DNA of 26,758 nt from JBDTSW01 sp039930945 (GTDB lineage Bacteria > Actinomycetota > Thermoleophilia > Solirubrobacterales > 70-9). This document shows positions 14,580 to 22,224 of the stretch, piece after piece. The stretch spans positions 1 through 26,758 of the forward strand of contig JBDTSW010000016.1 in the NCBI GenBank assembly GCA_039930945.1. The letters are read 5' to 3'. Under the pieces are notes generated by a model. It saw only the letters and a program-made list of their open reading frames with translations. It was not told the origin of the DNA and did not search any database. Within the stretch, counting starts at the first letter, position 1; every line of letters starts with the position of its first letter. Made by a program: the position numbers and the translations under genes.

Positions 14580-15017
14580 ATGACCGGCCGCGGCTTCGAG
14601 GATGTCCCCGAGGTGCTGTTCGTCTGTGTCCACAACGCCGGGCGCAGTCAGATGGCGGCGGGGCTGCTGACGAAGCTGGCGGACGGGCGTGTGCACGTGC
14701 GAACCGCGGGCTCCGACCCTGCCGACAGCATCAGCCCAGCGACCGTGAGGGCGATGGCCGAGGTCGGCGTGGACCTGGGCGAGGAGTTCCCCAAGCCGCT
14801 GACCGACGAGTTCGTCAGGGCGGCCGACGTGGTGATCACGATGGGCTGCGGCGATGCCTGCCCGATCTACCCGGGCAAGCGCTACTCCGACTGGGAGCTG
14901 GACGACCCGGCGGAGTTGGACCTCGACGGCGTTCGCCGGGTCCGCGACGACATCGCAGGGCGCGTCCGCGCCCTGCTCGATGAGCTGACCCCCGGGAATG
15001 CGCTCGGGTCGCCCTGA
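14580..15017 (+). CDS. arsC: ArsC-type arsenate reductase (LMW-phosphatase fold)
   Basis: A 145-residue protein with the low-molecular-weight phosphatase fold. The P-loop is CVHNAGR (C16-X5-R22) at the N-terminus, and the acidic DDPA loop lies at 108-111. A TMGCGDACP patch places C90 and C94 as possible resolving thiols. This combination is known from actinobacterial arsenate reductases, some of which use mycothiol; the reductant here cannot be told. It reduces arsenate to arsenite, the substrate of ArsM and the signal for ArsR. ATG 14580 is preferred over ATG 14571 because TAGGAT (14567-14572) overlaps the latter and ends 7 nt before the former. Ppx follows after 55 nt. Confidence 0.88.
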   Translation: MTGRGFEDVPEVLFVCVHNAGRSQMAAGLLTKLADGRVHVRTAGSDPADSISPATVRAMAEVGVDLGEEFPKPLTDEFVRAADVVITMGCGDACPIYPGKRYSDWELDDPAELDLDGVRRVRDDIAGRVRALLDELTPGNALGSP

Positions 15018-15072
15018 CCTGACCCTGCGCGCCTGACGGCCCCATCCGCAAGTTCTGCCAAGATCGTCGGAC

Positions 15073-15978
15073 GTGCTCTGTGCGGCGATCGACATCGGCT
15101 CGAACACCACGCGCGTGCTCGTGGCGGAGCCCGAGGAGGGCCAGCTGCGCACGGTGATGGAGCAGCGGGCCTACACCCGGATCGGCCGCGACGCCAAGCG
15201 CGACGGCGCGATCGCGGCGGAGAAGGTCGCCGAGGTCGCCGAGGTGGTCGCGACCCAGGTCCGCCTGGCGGAAGAGCTTGGGGCGGAGGCGATCCGCACG
15301 GTCGCCACGGCGGCGATCCGGGAGGCCGAGAACTGCGATCGGGTCGCGGCGGAGATCGGCCGGGTCGCCGGTGTCCCGGTCGAGGTGCTGAGCGAGCAGG
15401 AGGAGGGTCGCCTCGCCTTCGTCGGCGCGACGAAGACGCTCGGCCACCCCGTCGAGGGCGAGCTCGCGGTCGTCGATGTCGGCGGCGGCTCCTCGGAGAT
15501 CATCTTCGGCACCGTCGCGGACGGGGTCCGCGACGTGCGCTCGTTCAAGATCGGCTCCGGCTCCCTCGCCGAGGACCACCTCGCCAACGACCCTCCATCG
15601 GCCTCCGAGATCCGGGCGCTGCGGGACGCGATCGGCGACTTCTTCGAGGATGTCGAGGTTGCCCAGCCGGCCCAGGCGGTGGCCGTCGGCGGCAGCGCGA
15701 CCTCGTTGCGAAAGCTCGTCGGTGCCGCGCTCGAGTACGAGACCCTGGAGCGCGCGGTGCGCGTCCTCTCCGGCGATCCGATCGCCGACGTTGCCCGTCG
15801 GTTCGAGCTCGATCCCCGGCGGGTCCAGATTCTCCCGGCCGGGGTGCTGCTGCTGGAGAAGCTCTCCGAGATGCTCTCGCAGCCGCTCCAGATCGGCAAG
15901 GGCGGGCTGCGCGAGGGAGTCATCCTCACCCTCCTGAACGGCAACGCCAACGGCGCTCCCCAGGCCCTCGCCGCCTGA
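15073..15978 (+). CDS. ppx: Ppx/GppA-family exopolyphosphatase
   Basis: A 301-residue enzyme of the actin-like ASKHA fold, expected to release phosphate from polyphosphate ends (or act on pppGpp). Phosphate-binding motifs are the N-terminal DIGSNTTR (7-14), the SEQEEGRLAF region with catalytic-type Glu (107-116) and VVDVGGGSSE (133-142). The length matches the short, two-lobed form without the C-terminal HD-like domain found in E. coli Ppx. The start is GTG 15073; a weak CAAGAT lies 8 nt upstream. It opens a rightward polyphosphate block with CHAD genes and ppk, and follows arsC on the same strand. Confidence 0.9.
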   Translation: MLCAAIDIGSNTTRVLVAEPEEGQLRTVMEQRAYTRIGRDAKRDGAIAAEKVAEVAEVVATQVRLAEELGAEAIRTVATAAIREAENCDRVAAEIGRVAGVPVEVLSEQEEGRLAFVGATKTLGHPVEGELAVVDVGGGSSEIIFGTVADGVRDVRSFKIGSGSLAEDHLANDPPSASEIRALRDAIGDFFEDVEVAQPAQAVAVGGSATSLRKLVGAALEYETLERAVRVLSGDPIADVARRFELDPRRVQILPAGVLLLEKLSEMLSQPLQIGKGGLREGVILTLLNGNANGAPQALAA

Positions 15979-16033
15979 GCGGGCCCAGCGGGCGCCTGGC
16001 AGCCCAGCGACCGGGCCGCGGCTCGGTTTCACC

Positions 16034-16039
16034 TACCCT
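16034..16039 (+). promoter_or_regulatory. -10-like hexamer of the CHAD/peptidase operon
   Basis: TACCCT ends 6 nt before the ATG of the first CHAD gene at 16046, matching the leaderless pattern and suggesting the operon has its own promoter separate from ppx. Confidence 0.45.
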
Positions 16040-16045
16040 GCGGCC

Positions 16046-16540
16046 ATGGCGAAGGCGCGCCCGATCCCCGACCTGCGTGCCGACGACACCTACGCGCAGG
16101 CGGCGGCCAAGATCGTGCGGGTGCGCTCGCAGGAGCTCGCCGACCACTCGCGAGGCGTGCTCGAGATGGGAGACATCGAGCGCCTGCACGACATGCGCGT
16201 CGCCACCCGGCGCCTGCGTGCCGGACTCGAGGTGTTCGCGCCATGCTTCGACAGAAAGGCCCATCGCGACGCCCTGCGCGGGGTCAAGGAGCTGGCGGAC
16301 GCCCTCGGCGAGCGCCGTGACCGCGACGTCGCCGTCGCGGCGCTGGAGGCCTTCGCCGCGCAGCTGGAGGGAGCCGACCGAGACGGGGTCGAGCGCCTGA
16401 TCGGGTCGCTGCGCATGCAGCAGCTGCAGGCCAACGAGGCGCTGCGCCCGCAGGTCTCGGCCGATCGCCTTACCCGCCTGCGCACGAGCCTGGACGAACT
16501 GGTCCGGGGGGCGAAGGGAACCCAGGGGCGGCGGGCTTGA
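16046..16540 (+). CDS. CHAD-domain protein, N-terminal half
   Basis: A 164-residue helical protein matching the first half of a CHAD domain (conserved histidine alpha-helical domain), which binds polyphosphate. The diagnostic helix is LHDMRVATRRLR with H48 and a row of Arg/Lys on one face, followed by ELADALGERRDRDVAVAAL. Typical CHAD domains are about 250-300 residues with two such halves in one chain. Here the second half is a separate gene whose TTG start overlaps this stop (TTGA, 16537-16540). The two products probably associate into one polyphosphate-binding unit. The ATG is backed by TACCCT 6 nt upstream. It lies between ppx and ppk. Confidence 0.85.
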   Translation: MAKARPIPDLRADDTYAQAAAKIVRVRSQELADHSRGVLEMGDIERLHDMRVATRRLRAGLEVFAPCFDRKAHRDALRGVKELADALGERRDRDVAVAALEAFAAQLEGADRDGVERLIGSLRMQQLQANEALRPQVSADRLTRLRTSLDELVRGAKGTQGRRA

Positions 16541-17016
16541 AGGCCCGGCGCGTGAAGCGACTCGACCCGGCGGGCTCGCTGTGCGGCAACGCTGCCAGGA
16601 TCGTCCTCGTGCGCCTGGAAGAGCTGCGCTCCTTCATCCCGGCGGCGCTTGATCCCGGCGCCTCGGAGGCGCAGCACGACATGCGGATCGCCGCCAAGCG
16701 CCTGCGCTACGTGCTCGAGCTCACCGAGCTCTGCTTCGGCGAGCGCGGGGCGGCGGCTCGCCACGGCGCCCGCGACCTGCAGGGCGTGCTCGGAGACCTG
16801 CACGACTGCGAGGTGATGCTGCCGATGGCCGAGGGCCAGCCGAACCTGGAGATCCTCGTGACACACCTCGTGGCACGCCGCAGGCTCGTCTTCGACCGCT
16901 TCGGAGAGCTTTGGGCGCAGCAGCGCCGATCCGGCGTCTGGGAGGAGCTCGAGGCCGCTGCGCGGGAGCTGGCGCCGGGTGGTGCTAGCTTGGAGGAGAA
17001 GGGAGGAAGGGCGTGA
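16537..17016 (+). CDS. CHAD-domain protein, C-terminal half
   Basis: A 159-residue helical, Arg-rich protein matching the second half of a CHAD domain: QHDMRIAAKRLRYVLEL with H47, then ARDLQGVLGDLHDCEVML with H89. Its start is a TTG overlapping the stop of the first half by 4 nt in another frame, so it depends on translational coupling. A single-base change or ribosomal frameshift could fuse the two into a normal-length CHAD protein. A sequencing indel cannot be excluded, but the clean start/stop overlap argues for a real split. It overlaps the following peptidase gene (GTGA, 17013-17016). Confidence 0.82.
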   Translation: MKARRVKRLDPAGSLCGNAARIVLVRLEELRSFIPAALDPGASEAQHDMRIAAKRLRYVLELTELCFGERGAAARHGARDLQGVLGDLHDCEVMLPMAEGQPNLEILVTHLVARRRLVFDRFGELWAQQRRSGVWEELEAAARELAPGGASLEEKGGRA

Positions 17017-18485
17017 GATCGATCATCGGCAGGGGTGGGCGAGGCGCGGCAGGGGCAACCGTCACGGTTGCCTGCGCGGCGGTCGCCGCGATGGCGCTCG
17101 CGCCCAGCGGCTCGGGAGCGGGCGGCGGCACGATCGGCTCCTCGGGCGTCGGTGACCCGTTCTTCCCCAAGTCCGGCAACGGGGGCTACGACGTCAGCCA
17201 CTACGAGGTCTCGATCGCCTACGAGCCGAAGCGCAACATCTTTCGCCCTGTGACCAGGACGGTCCTCGAGGCGGAGGTCACCCAACCGGCCGGCCTGACC
17301 CGGTTCAACCTCGACTTCAGGGGGCTGAAGGTCACGGACCTCAAGGTCATCGACGCTGACACCGACGCGGTCTACGGCGAGGACGACTTCTCGCGCGACG
17401 GCCAGGAGCTGACCATCGACCTCGACTCGGCGATGCCGCTCGGGACCGACTTCCTCGTCTTCGTCCACTACCGCGGCAAGCCCAAGCGGCTCACCGATCC
17501 CGACGGCTCGCTGGAGGGATGGGTGAAGACCGGCGACGGAGCGATCTCGCTCGGGGAGCCGAGGGGCACCCCGACCTGGATCCCGTCCAACGACCACCCG
17601 ACCGACAAGGCGACGTTCGCGATCGAGATCCTCGTTCCCAAGGGGTTCAAGGCCGTCTCCAACGGCGAGCTCGTCGAGTCGAACCCGAGCCCCAACGGCA
17701 AGCGCAGGCTCTTCGCCTGGGAGGAGGTCCAGCCGATGGCCACCTACCTGGCGACGGCCACGGTCGGCAAGTTCGACGTGATCAGGGAAACGCTGCCGGG
17801 TGCCCCGTCCTACTCATACACCGCCGTCGACCGCAAGCTCGATCGCGGGGCCACCGACCGCGGGCCCGAGATCATCGACTACCTGGACGACTCCTTCGGC
17901 GCCTACCCCTTCGACGAGACCGGCGCGATCGTCGACCGCGGCGCCGAGATCGGCTACGCGCTGGAGACGCAGACGCGACCGTTCTACCCGTCGCCGCCGG
18001 GCGACGGCCTGGTCGCCCATGAGCTCGCCCACCAGTGGTTCGGCAACCAGGTCTCGCTCGCCGACTGGTCGGAGATCTGGCTGAACGAGGGCTTCGCCCA
18101 GTGGGCCCAGTGGTACTGGGTCGAGCATGACGGCGGCCCGGCGATCGCCGGGCGTGTCAACGACCTCTGCGAGATCCCGGCCGGCGACAGCGGTTTCTGG
18201 AACCCGCCGCCCGCTACCGTGCCCGGGCCCGAGGTGATGTTCGATGACACCGTCTACGAGCGCGGCGCGATGACGCTGCAGCGTCTGCGCGAGTGGCTCG
18301 GCGACCCCGACTTCTTCAACCTGATCTCGACCTGGGCCGGCCAGGATCCCCTGGGCTCGGTGACGACCGACGAGCTGATCGACAGCGTCAAGTCGATCTC
18401 CAGCGAGTCCGACGGCGATATCGACGACTTCTTCGCCGACTGGGCCTATGACAACGGCAAGCCGGACGGCTGCACCCCGCCCTAG
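17013..18485 (+). CDS. secreted M1-family metallopeptidase
   Basis: A 490-residue exported zinc peptidase. An N-terminal signal-like segment (Arg-rich, then hydrophobic to about residue 35) precedes a beta-rich domain (about 55-260) and a thermolysin-like catalytic domain. The zinc site is HELAH (336-340) plus E359 in WLNEGFA, and Y415 (VYERG) is the transition-state Tyr type. The GxMEN exopeptidase motif appears as GYALE (314-318), lacking the Met-Glu-Asn order, as I recall for a secreted actinobacterial subgroup. The long C-terminal helical domain of classical aminopeptidase N is absent. GTG 17013 overlaps the CHAD stop and follows GGAGGAAGG, so it is coupled to the CHAD pair. Its substrate is unknown. 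Confidence 0.88.
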   Translation: MRSIIGRGGRGAAGATVTVACAAVAAMALAPSGSGAGGGTIGSSGVGDPFFPKSGNGGYDVSHYEVSIAYEPKRNIFRPVTRTVLEAEVTQPAGLTRFNLDFRGLKVTDLKVIDADTDAVYGEDDFSRDGQELTIDLDSAMPLGTDFLVFVHYRGKPKRLTDPDGSLEGWVKTGDGAISLGEPRGTPTWIPSNDHPTDKATFAIEILVPKGFKAVSNGELVESNPSPNGKRRLFAWEEVQPMATYLATATVGKFDVIRETLPGAPSYSYTAVDRKLDRGATDRGPEIIDYLDDSFGAYPFDETGAIVDRGAEIGYALETQTRPFYPSPPGDGLVAHELAHQWFGNQVSLADWSEIWLNEGFAQWAQWYWVEHDGGPAIAGRVNDLCEIPAGDSGFWNPPPATVPGPEVMFDDTVYERGAMTLQRLREWLGDPDFFNLISTWAGQDPLGSVTTDELIDSVKSISSESDGDIDDFFADWAYDNGKPDGCTPP

Positions 18486-18523
18486 GCGCCACTGGAACGA
18501 TTTCGACCGCCGGTCACGGCTGC

Positions 18524-18554
18524 TTGGCTCCCGGCCCCGGGAGGGGTCTAGCAT
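18524..18554 (+). promoter_or_regulatory. candidate ppk promoter
   Basis: TTGGCT (18524-18529) and TAGCAT (18549-18554) are 19 nt apart. GAGGGGA follows (18561-18567) as ribosome site before the TTG start. The spacing is slightly long, so confidence is moderate. I see no PHO-box repeat in this 87-nt gap. Confidence 0.4.
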
Positions 18555-18572
18555 GGCCGCGAGGGGATCTGC

Positions 18573-20726
18573 TTGCAGCCGACCGAGTCAGAGGCGATTC
18601 TGAGCCGCGTCGAGGACGCGGTGGTTTCCCTGCCGCGGGCGAAGGCCCCGGACCTCGAGCACCCGTCGCTGTATTTCAACCGCGAGCTCTCCTGGCTTGA
18701 CTTCAACGACCGCGTCCTGCAGCTCGCCGAGGACCCCTCGGTCCCGCTTCTGGAGAGGGTCAAGTTCTGCGCCATCTGGGAGTCGAACCTGGACGAGTTC
18801 GTGATGGTCCGGGTCGCCAACCTGCAGGAGCTGGTCGAGGCCAGGGTCGACGCGCGCGGCGCGGACGGATTGAGCGCCCGGGAGCAGATCGCCGCGATCC
18901 GCGAGCGGGTGGTTGCCCAGCGCCACCGGCTCGACCGCTGCTTCGAGCGCGAGCTGCGCCCGGCGCTGGCCGAACACGGCATCCGCATCGTCTCGGCGAC
19001 CTCCGCCGAGGAGGGGCACAGCGACGATCTCCACGAGCTCTTCCGCAAGCAGGTGTTCCCGGCGCTGACGCCGCTGGTGATCGGCCTCGGGCGGCCCTTC
19101 CCCTACATCTCGAACCTCTCGCTCAGCCTCGCCGTGCTGTTGCGCGACCCGGAGCAGGACACCGAGATCCTGGCCAGGGTGAAGGTGCCGGCGGAGCTCC
19201 TCGGCCGCTTCCTCTCGATGGGCTCGGACGAGGCCACCCTGATCCCGCTGGAGGATCTGATCGCCGCCAACCTGGGCGAGTTGTTCCTCGGGATGGAGGT
19301 GCTCGATCACTCCTTCTTTCGCGTCACCCGCGACACCGACTACGACGTCTCCGACGAGGCCGACAACGTCCTGCAGGCGGTCGAGGAGGAGCTCAAGCGG
19401 CGGCGCTTCGGCGAGGTCGTCAGGCTGGAGGTCGCGAGCGGGATGAACCGGCGCCTGCGCGAGCCGCTGGTCTCGGCGCTGGGGATCGAGGACAACGAGG
19501 TCTATGAGGTCGAGGGCATGCTCGATTTCTCGGACCTTTTCGAGATCGCGGGCCTGCCGGGCTTCGCCGAGCTTCGCGACCCTGCTCACTCTCCCGTGAC
19601 CCAGCAGCGGTTGCTGGGGGAGGACGGCAGCGAGGGCGACGTGTTCGCCGCGATGCGCGAGGGCGACGTGCTCGTGCACCACCCCTACGACTCCTTCACC
19701 ACCTCGGTCGAGCGCTTCGTCCAGCAGGCGGTCGCCGACCCCGACGTGCTGGCGATCAAGCAGACGGTCTACCGCACCAGCGCCGACTCGCCGCTGGTGC
19801 CGTCCTTGATCGACGCCGCCGAGCGCGGCAAGCAGGCGGTCTGCATGGTCGAGCTGAAGGCGCGCTTCGATGAGCGGGCGAACATCCGCTGGGCGAAGAA
19901 GCTGGAGGAGTCGGGCGTCCATGTCGTTTACGGCATCCCCGCCCTGAAGACGCATTGCAAGTGCGTGCTCGTCGTCCGCAGGGAGGGCGAGGGAGTGCGC
20001 CACTACGTCCACGTCGGGACCGGCAACTACAACCCCAAGACCGCGCGCCTCTACACCGACCTGGGGCTGTTCACGGCAGACCCCGAGATCGGCTCCGACA
20101 TCGCCGAGATGTTCAACTACCTGACCGGATACGCCCGGCCGCGGCGCTACCGCAAGGTCAAGGTCGCGCCCTTCAACCTGCACACGGCGATCCTCGAGGA
20201 GATCGAGCGCACGATCGCGGCCCACAGCCCCGAGCGCCCGGCCCGGATCCGGATGAAGATGAACTCGCTGCTGGACCCGGCCTCGATCCGGGCGCTGTAC
20301 CGGGCCTCCCAGGCGGGGGTGCCGGTGGAGCTGAACGTCCGCGGGATCTGCGCCCTGCGCCCCGGGGTCGAAGGCGTCTCAGAGAACATCGAGGTCGTCT
20401 CGGTGGTCGGCAGCTTCCTCGAGCACTCCAGGATCTACTCGTTCGAGCGCCCCTCGGAGGACGAGAGGATCTTCATCGGCTCGGCCGACCTGATGCCGCG
20501 AAACCTCTACAACCGCGTCGAGCTGGTGAGCCCGATCGAGGACCCGCGCGTGCGAGCAGAGCTGGTCGACATCCTCGACCGTTCGCTCGCCGACGACGCC
20601 AACGCCTGGGAGCTCGGCCCCGACGGCGCTTGGTGTCGCCGCGAGCCGGGCGCCGAGCCCCGCAGCGTCCAGCACGAGTTGATCGAGCGCCACTCGGCGC
20701 GGGCCTCGGAGTCGGCGACGCTGTAG
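18573..20726 (+). CDS. ppk1: polyphosphate kinase PPK1
   Basis: A 717-residue enzyme that reversibly makes polyphosphate from ATP, of full family length. It has the N-terminal PPK domain (YFNRELSWLDFNDRVL, 34-49; ESNLDEFVMVRVANL, 70-84), the head domain, and two PLD-like C-terminal domains. The autophosphorylated-type His is H461 (KTHCK) and the second PLD His is H618 (LEHSRIY). Their spacing of 157 residues equals that of H435 and H592 in E. coli PPK. GTGNYNPKTARLYTDLGLFT (482-501) is intact. The start is TTG 18573 with GAGGGGA upstream; no better ATG is in frame. It ends the polyphosphate block begun by ppx. Confidence 0.95.
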   Translation: MQPTESEAILSRVEDAVVSLPRAKAPDLEHPSLYFNRELSWLDFNDRVLQLAEDPSVPLLERVKFCAIWESNLDEFVMVRVANLQELVEARVDARGADGLSAREQIAAIRERVVAQRHRLDRCFERELRPALAEHGIRIVSATSAEEGHSDDLHELFRKQVFPALTPLVIGLGRPFPYISNLSLSLAVLLRDPEQDTEILARVKVPAELLGRFLSMGSDEATLIPLEDLIAANLGELFLGMEVLDHSFFRVTRDTDYDVSDEADNVLQAVEEELKRRRFGEVVRLEVASGMNRRLREPLVSALGIEDNEVYEVEGMLDFSDLFEIAGLPGFAELRDPAHSPVTQQRLLGEDGSEGDVFAAMREGDVLVHHPYDSFTTSVERFVQQAVADPDVLAIKQTVYRTSADSPLVPSLIDAAERGKQAVCMVELKARFDERANIRWAKKLEESGVHVVYGIPALKTHCKCVLVVRREGEGVRHYVHVGTGNYNPKTARLYTDLGLFTADPEIGSDIAEMFNYLTGYARPRRYRKVKVAPFNLHTAILEEIERTIAAHSPERPARIRMKMNSLLDPASIRALYRASQAGVPVELNVRGICALRPGVEGVSENIEVVSVVGSFLEHSRIYSFERPSEDERIFIGSADLMPRNLYNRVELVSPIEDPRVRAELVDILDRSLADDANAWELGPDGAWCRREPGAEPRSVQHELIERHSARASESATL

Positions 20727-20770
20727 GGCCCGCCGCGGCCTCCGAGTGCTCGCGCCGGCCCGCCGCCCCC

Positions 20771-20776
20771 TAGCCT
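20771..20776 (+). promoter_or_regulatory. -10-like hexamer of the FAD oxidoreductase gene
   Basis: TAGCCT ends 9 nt before ATG 20786. Same hexamer and spacing as in front of uppP. Confidence 0.4.
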
Positions 20777-20785
20777 GCAGTCAAG

Positions 20786-22183
20786 ATGGCGGTGCATGAC
20801 CAGCTCGGATGGTGGCAGGCCGAGGCCGGACCGCTTCGGCCCCTGCCCGCGCTGGCGGGCCACAAGACCGCCGACGTCGCCGTGGTCGGCGGCGGCTACA
20901 CCGGCCTCTGGACGGCCTGGTTCACCAAGCAGCTCGAGCCCGACGCCGATGTCGTCCTGGTCGAGGCCGACGTCTGCGGGTGGGGGCCGAGCGGCCGCAA
21001 CGGCGGCTTCGTCAACCAGCTGTGGCTCAGCCTGCCGGCGATGCGCGAGCGCTTCGGGGACGCCGCCGCGATCGCCCTGGCGCGCGCTTCGGGGGAGGCG
21101 GTCGAAGGGGTCGGCCACTGGTGCGCTTCAAACGACGTCGACGCCTGGTTTCGGCCCGGCGGCTACCTGCAGGTCTCGACCACGGAGGTCCACGACCAGA
21201 TCACCGCCGGCGTGATCGCCGCGTGCCGCGAGCTGGGCGAGCCGGAGGCGTGCGTGCCGCTGAGCGCGGAGCAGGTGGCCGAGCGCTGCGCGTCGCCGCT
21301 TTTTCGCGGTGGCGCCCTCTACCGAGACGCCGCAACGGTGCACCCGGCTCGGCTGGCGCGCGGGCTGCGCGAGCGCCTGCTCGAGCGGGGGGTGAGGATC
21401 TTCGAGCGCTCGCCTGCCGAGGGCGTCAACGCCAGCGCCGGCGGGGTCGAGCTGACCACGCCGGCGGGATCGGTGCGAGCCGGCTCGGCGATCCTGGCCG
21501 CCGGGTCCTGGCTGGCCGGCCTGCGACAGCTGCGTCGGCGGATGACGGTGACCTCGAGCCACATGGTGGTCACCGAGCCGGTGCCCGATGTGCTCGAAGA
21601 GATCGGTTGGACCGGCGGCGAGTGCATCACCGACTCAAGGGTGCTGCTCCACTACTTTCGCACCACGCGCGACGGGCGCATCGCCTTCGGCTGGGGAGGC
21701 GGGCCGGTCGTTCCGGGGACCAGGCTCGGTCGGCGCGTGGACGTCAACCCCGGGTTGGCGAGCCAGGTGGGCGAGCACCTGCGCAGGTTCTTCCCCCAGC
21801 TCGAGGGCAGGCGGCTGGAGCACGCTTGGGGCGGCCCGATCGACGTCTCGCCCATCCACCTGCCGATGATCGCCGAGATGCCCGGAGGCAGAGCCTGGGC
21901 CGCCTTCGGCTACACGGGCAACGGCGTCGGCCCCTCCCACCTGGTCGGCCGCTCGCTGGCCGGGCTGGCGCTCGGCCACCGCGACGAGCACACCTCGCTG
22001 CCGCTCGTCGACCCGCCGTCGGTGCGCGTTCCCCCGGAGCCCTTCCGCTACGTCGGCGGGACGATCATCCGCTCGGCGATGCTGCGCATGGAGACCGCCC
22101 ACGAGGCCGGGCTCGAGCCCGGCCCGGTGGCCTCGTTCGTCGCCGGCATCCCGAAGCGGATCGGCATCCACGTCGGCCGCTGA
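20786..22183 (+). CDS. DAO-family FAD-dependent oxidoreductase
   Basis: A 465-residue flavoprotein of the D-amino-acid oxidase/glycine oxidase family. The FAD Rossmann motif VAVVGGGYTGLWTA (31-44) is followed by the ribose-binding Glu E60 and the SGRNGGF patch (69-75) seen in gamma-glutamylputrescine oxidase (PuuB/OrdL)-like members. A second FAD-contact patch near the C-terminal half reads FGYTGNGVGPSH. It probably oxidises an amine or amino acid with release of an aldehyde or imine; the substrate is not determinable. The C-terminus extends about 70 residues beyond the usual core, ending with Met/Arg-rich helices. It stands as its own unit, 41 nt before dinB. Confidence 0.88.
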   Translation: MAVHDQLGWWQAEAGPLRPLPALAGHKTADVAVVGGGYTGLWTAWFTKQLEPDADVVLVEADVCGWGPSGRNGGFVNQLWLSLPAMRERFGDAAAIALARASGEAVEGVGHWCASNDVDAWFRPGGYLQVSTTEVHDQITAGVIAACRELGEPEACVPLSAEQVAERCASPLFRGGALYRDAATVHPARLARGLRERLLERGVRIFERSPAEGVNASAGGVELTTPAGSVRAGSAILAAGSWLAGLRQLRRRMTVTSSHMVVTEPVPDVLEEIGWTGGECITDSRVLLHYFRTTRDGRIAFGWGGGPVVPGTRLGRRVDVNPGLASQVGEHLRRFFPQLEGRRLEHAWGGPIDVSPIHLPMIAEMPGGRAWAAFGYTGNGVGPSHLVGRSLAGLALGHRDEHTSLPLVDPPSVRVPPEPFRYVGGTIIRSAMLRMETAHEAGLEPGPVASFVAGIPKRIGIHVGR

Positions 22184-22212
22184 AGGACCGCGTCCGGCGC
22201 CGGGGACCGGCG

Positions 22213-22218
22213 TACGAT
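22213..22218 (+). promoter_or_regulatory. -10-like hexamer of the Y-family polymerase gene
   Basis: TACGAT ends 6 nt before ATG 22225. A GC-rich dyad (22192-22207) lies just upstream, in the -35 area. I see no recognisable SOS box. Confidence 0.45.
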
Positions 22219-22224
22219 CGAGGT

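Noticed and set aside
14571..14582. ATG 14571 as arsC start
   Set aside because: It overlaps the TAGGAT -10 hexamer and would lie upstream of the predicted transcript start. ATG 14580 fits the 7-nt spacing.
14172..15152. 326-residue leftward frame with arsR at its end
   Set aside because: The part upstream of 14525 runs antisense through arsC and has no family features. The promoter at 14533-14561 sets the arsR start.
18553..18603. short upstream ORF (ATG 18553) before ppk1
   Set aside because: The ATG is part of the -10 hexamer TAGCAT, so it would not be in the transcript.
18588..20225. 545-residue leftward frame antisense to ppk1
   Set aside because: A long open frame is expected opposite GC-rich genes; its sequence has no motifs and ppk1 is certain.
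22184..22224. possible SOS (LexA) box before the Y-family polymerase
   Set aside because: Only a GC-rich dyad is present; nothing resembles actinobacterial CGAAC-N4-GTTCG boxes.
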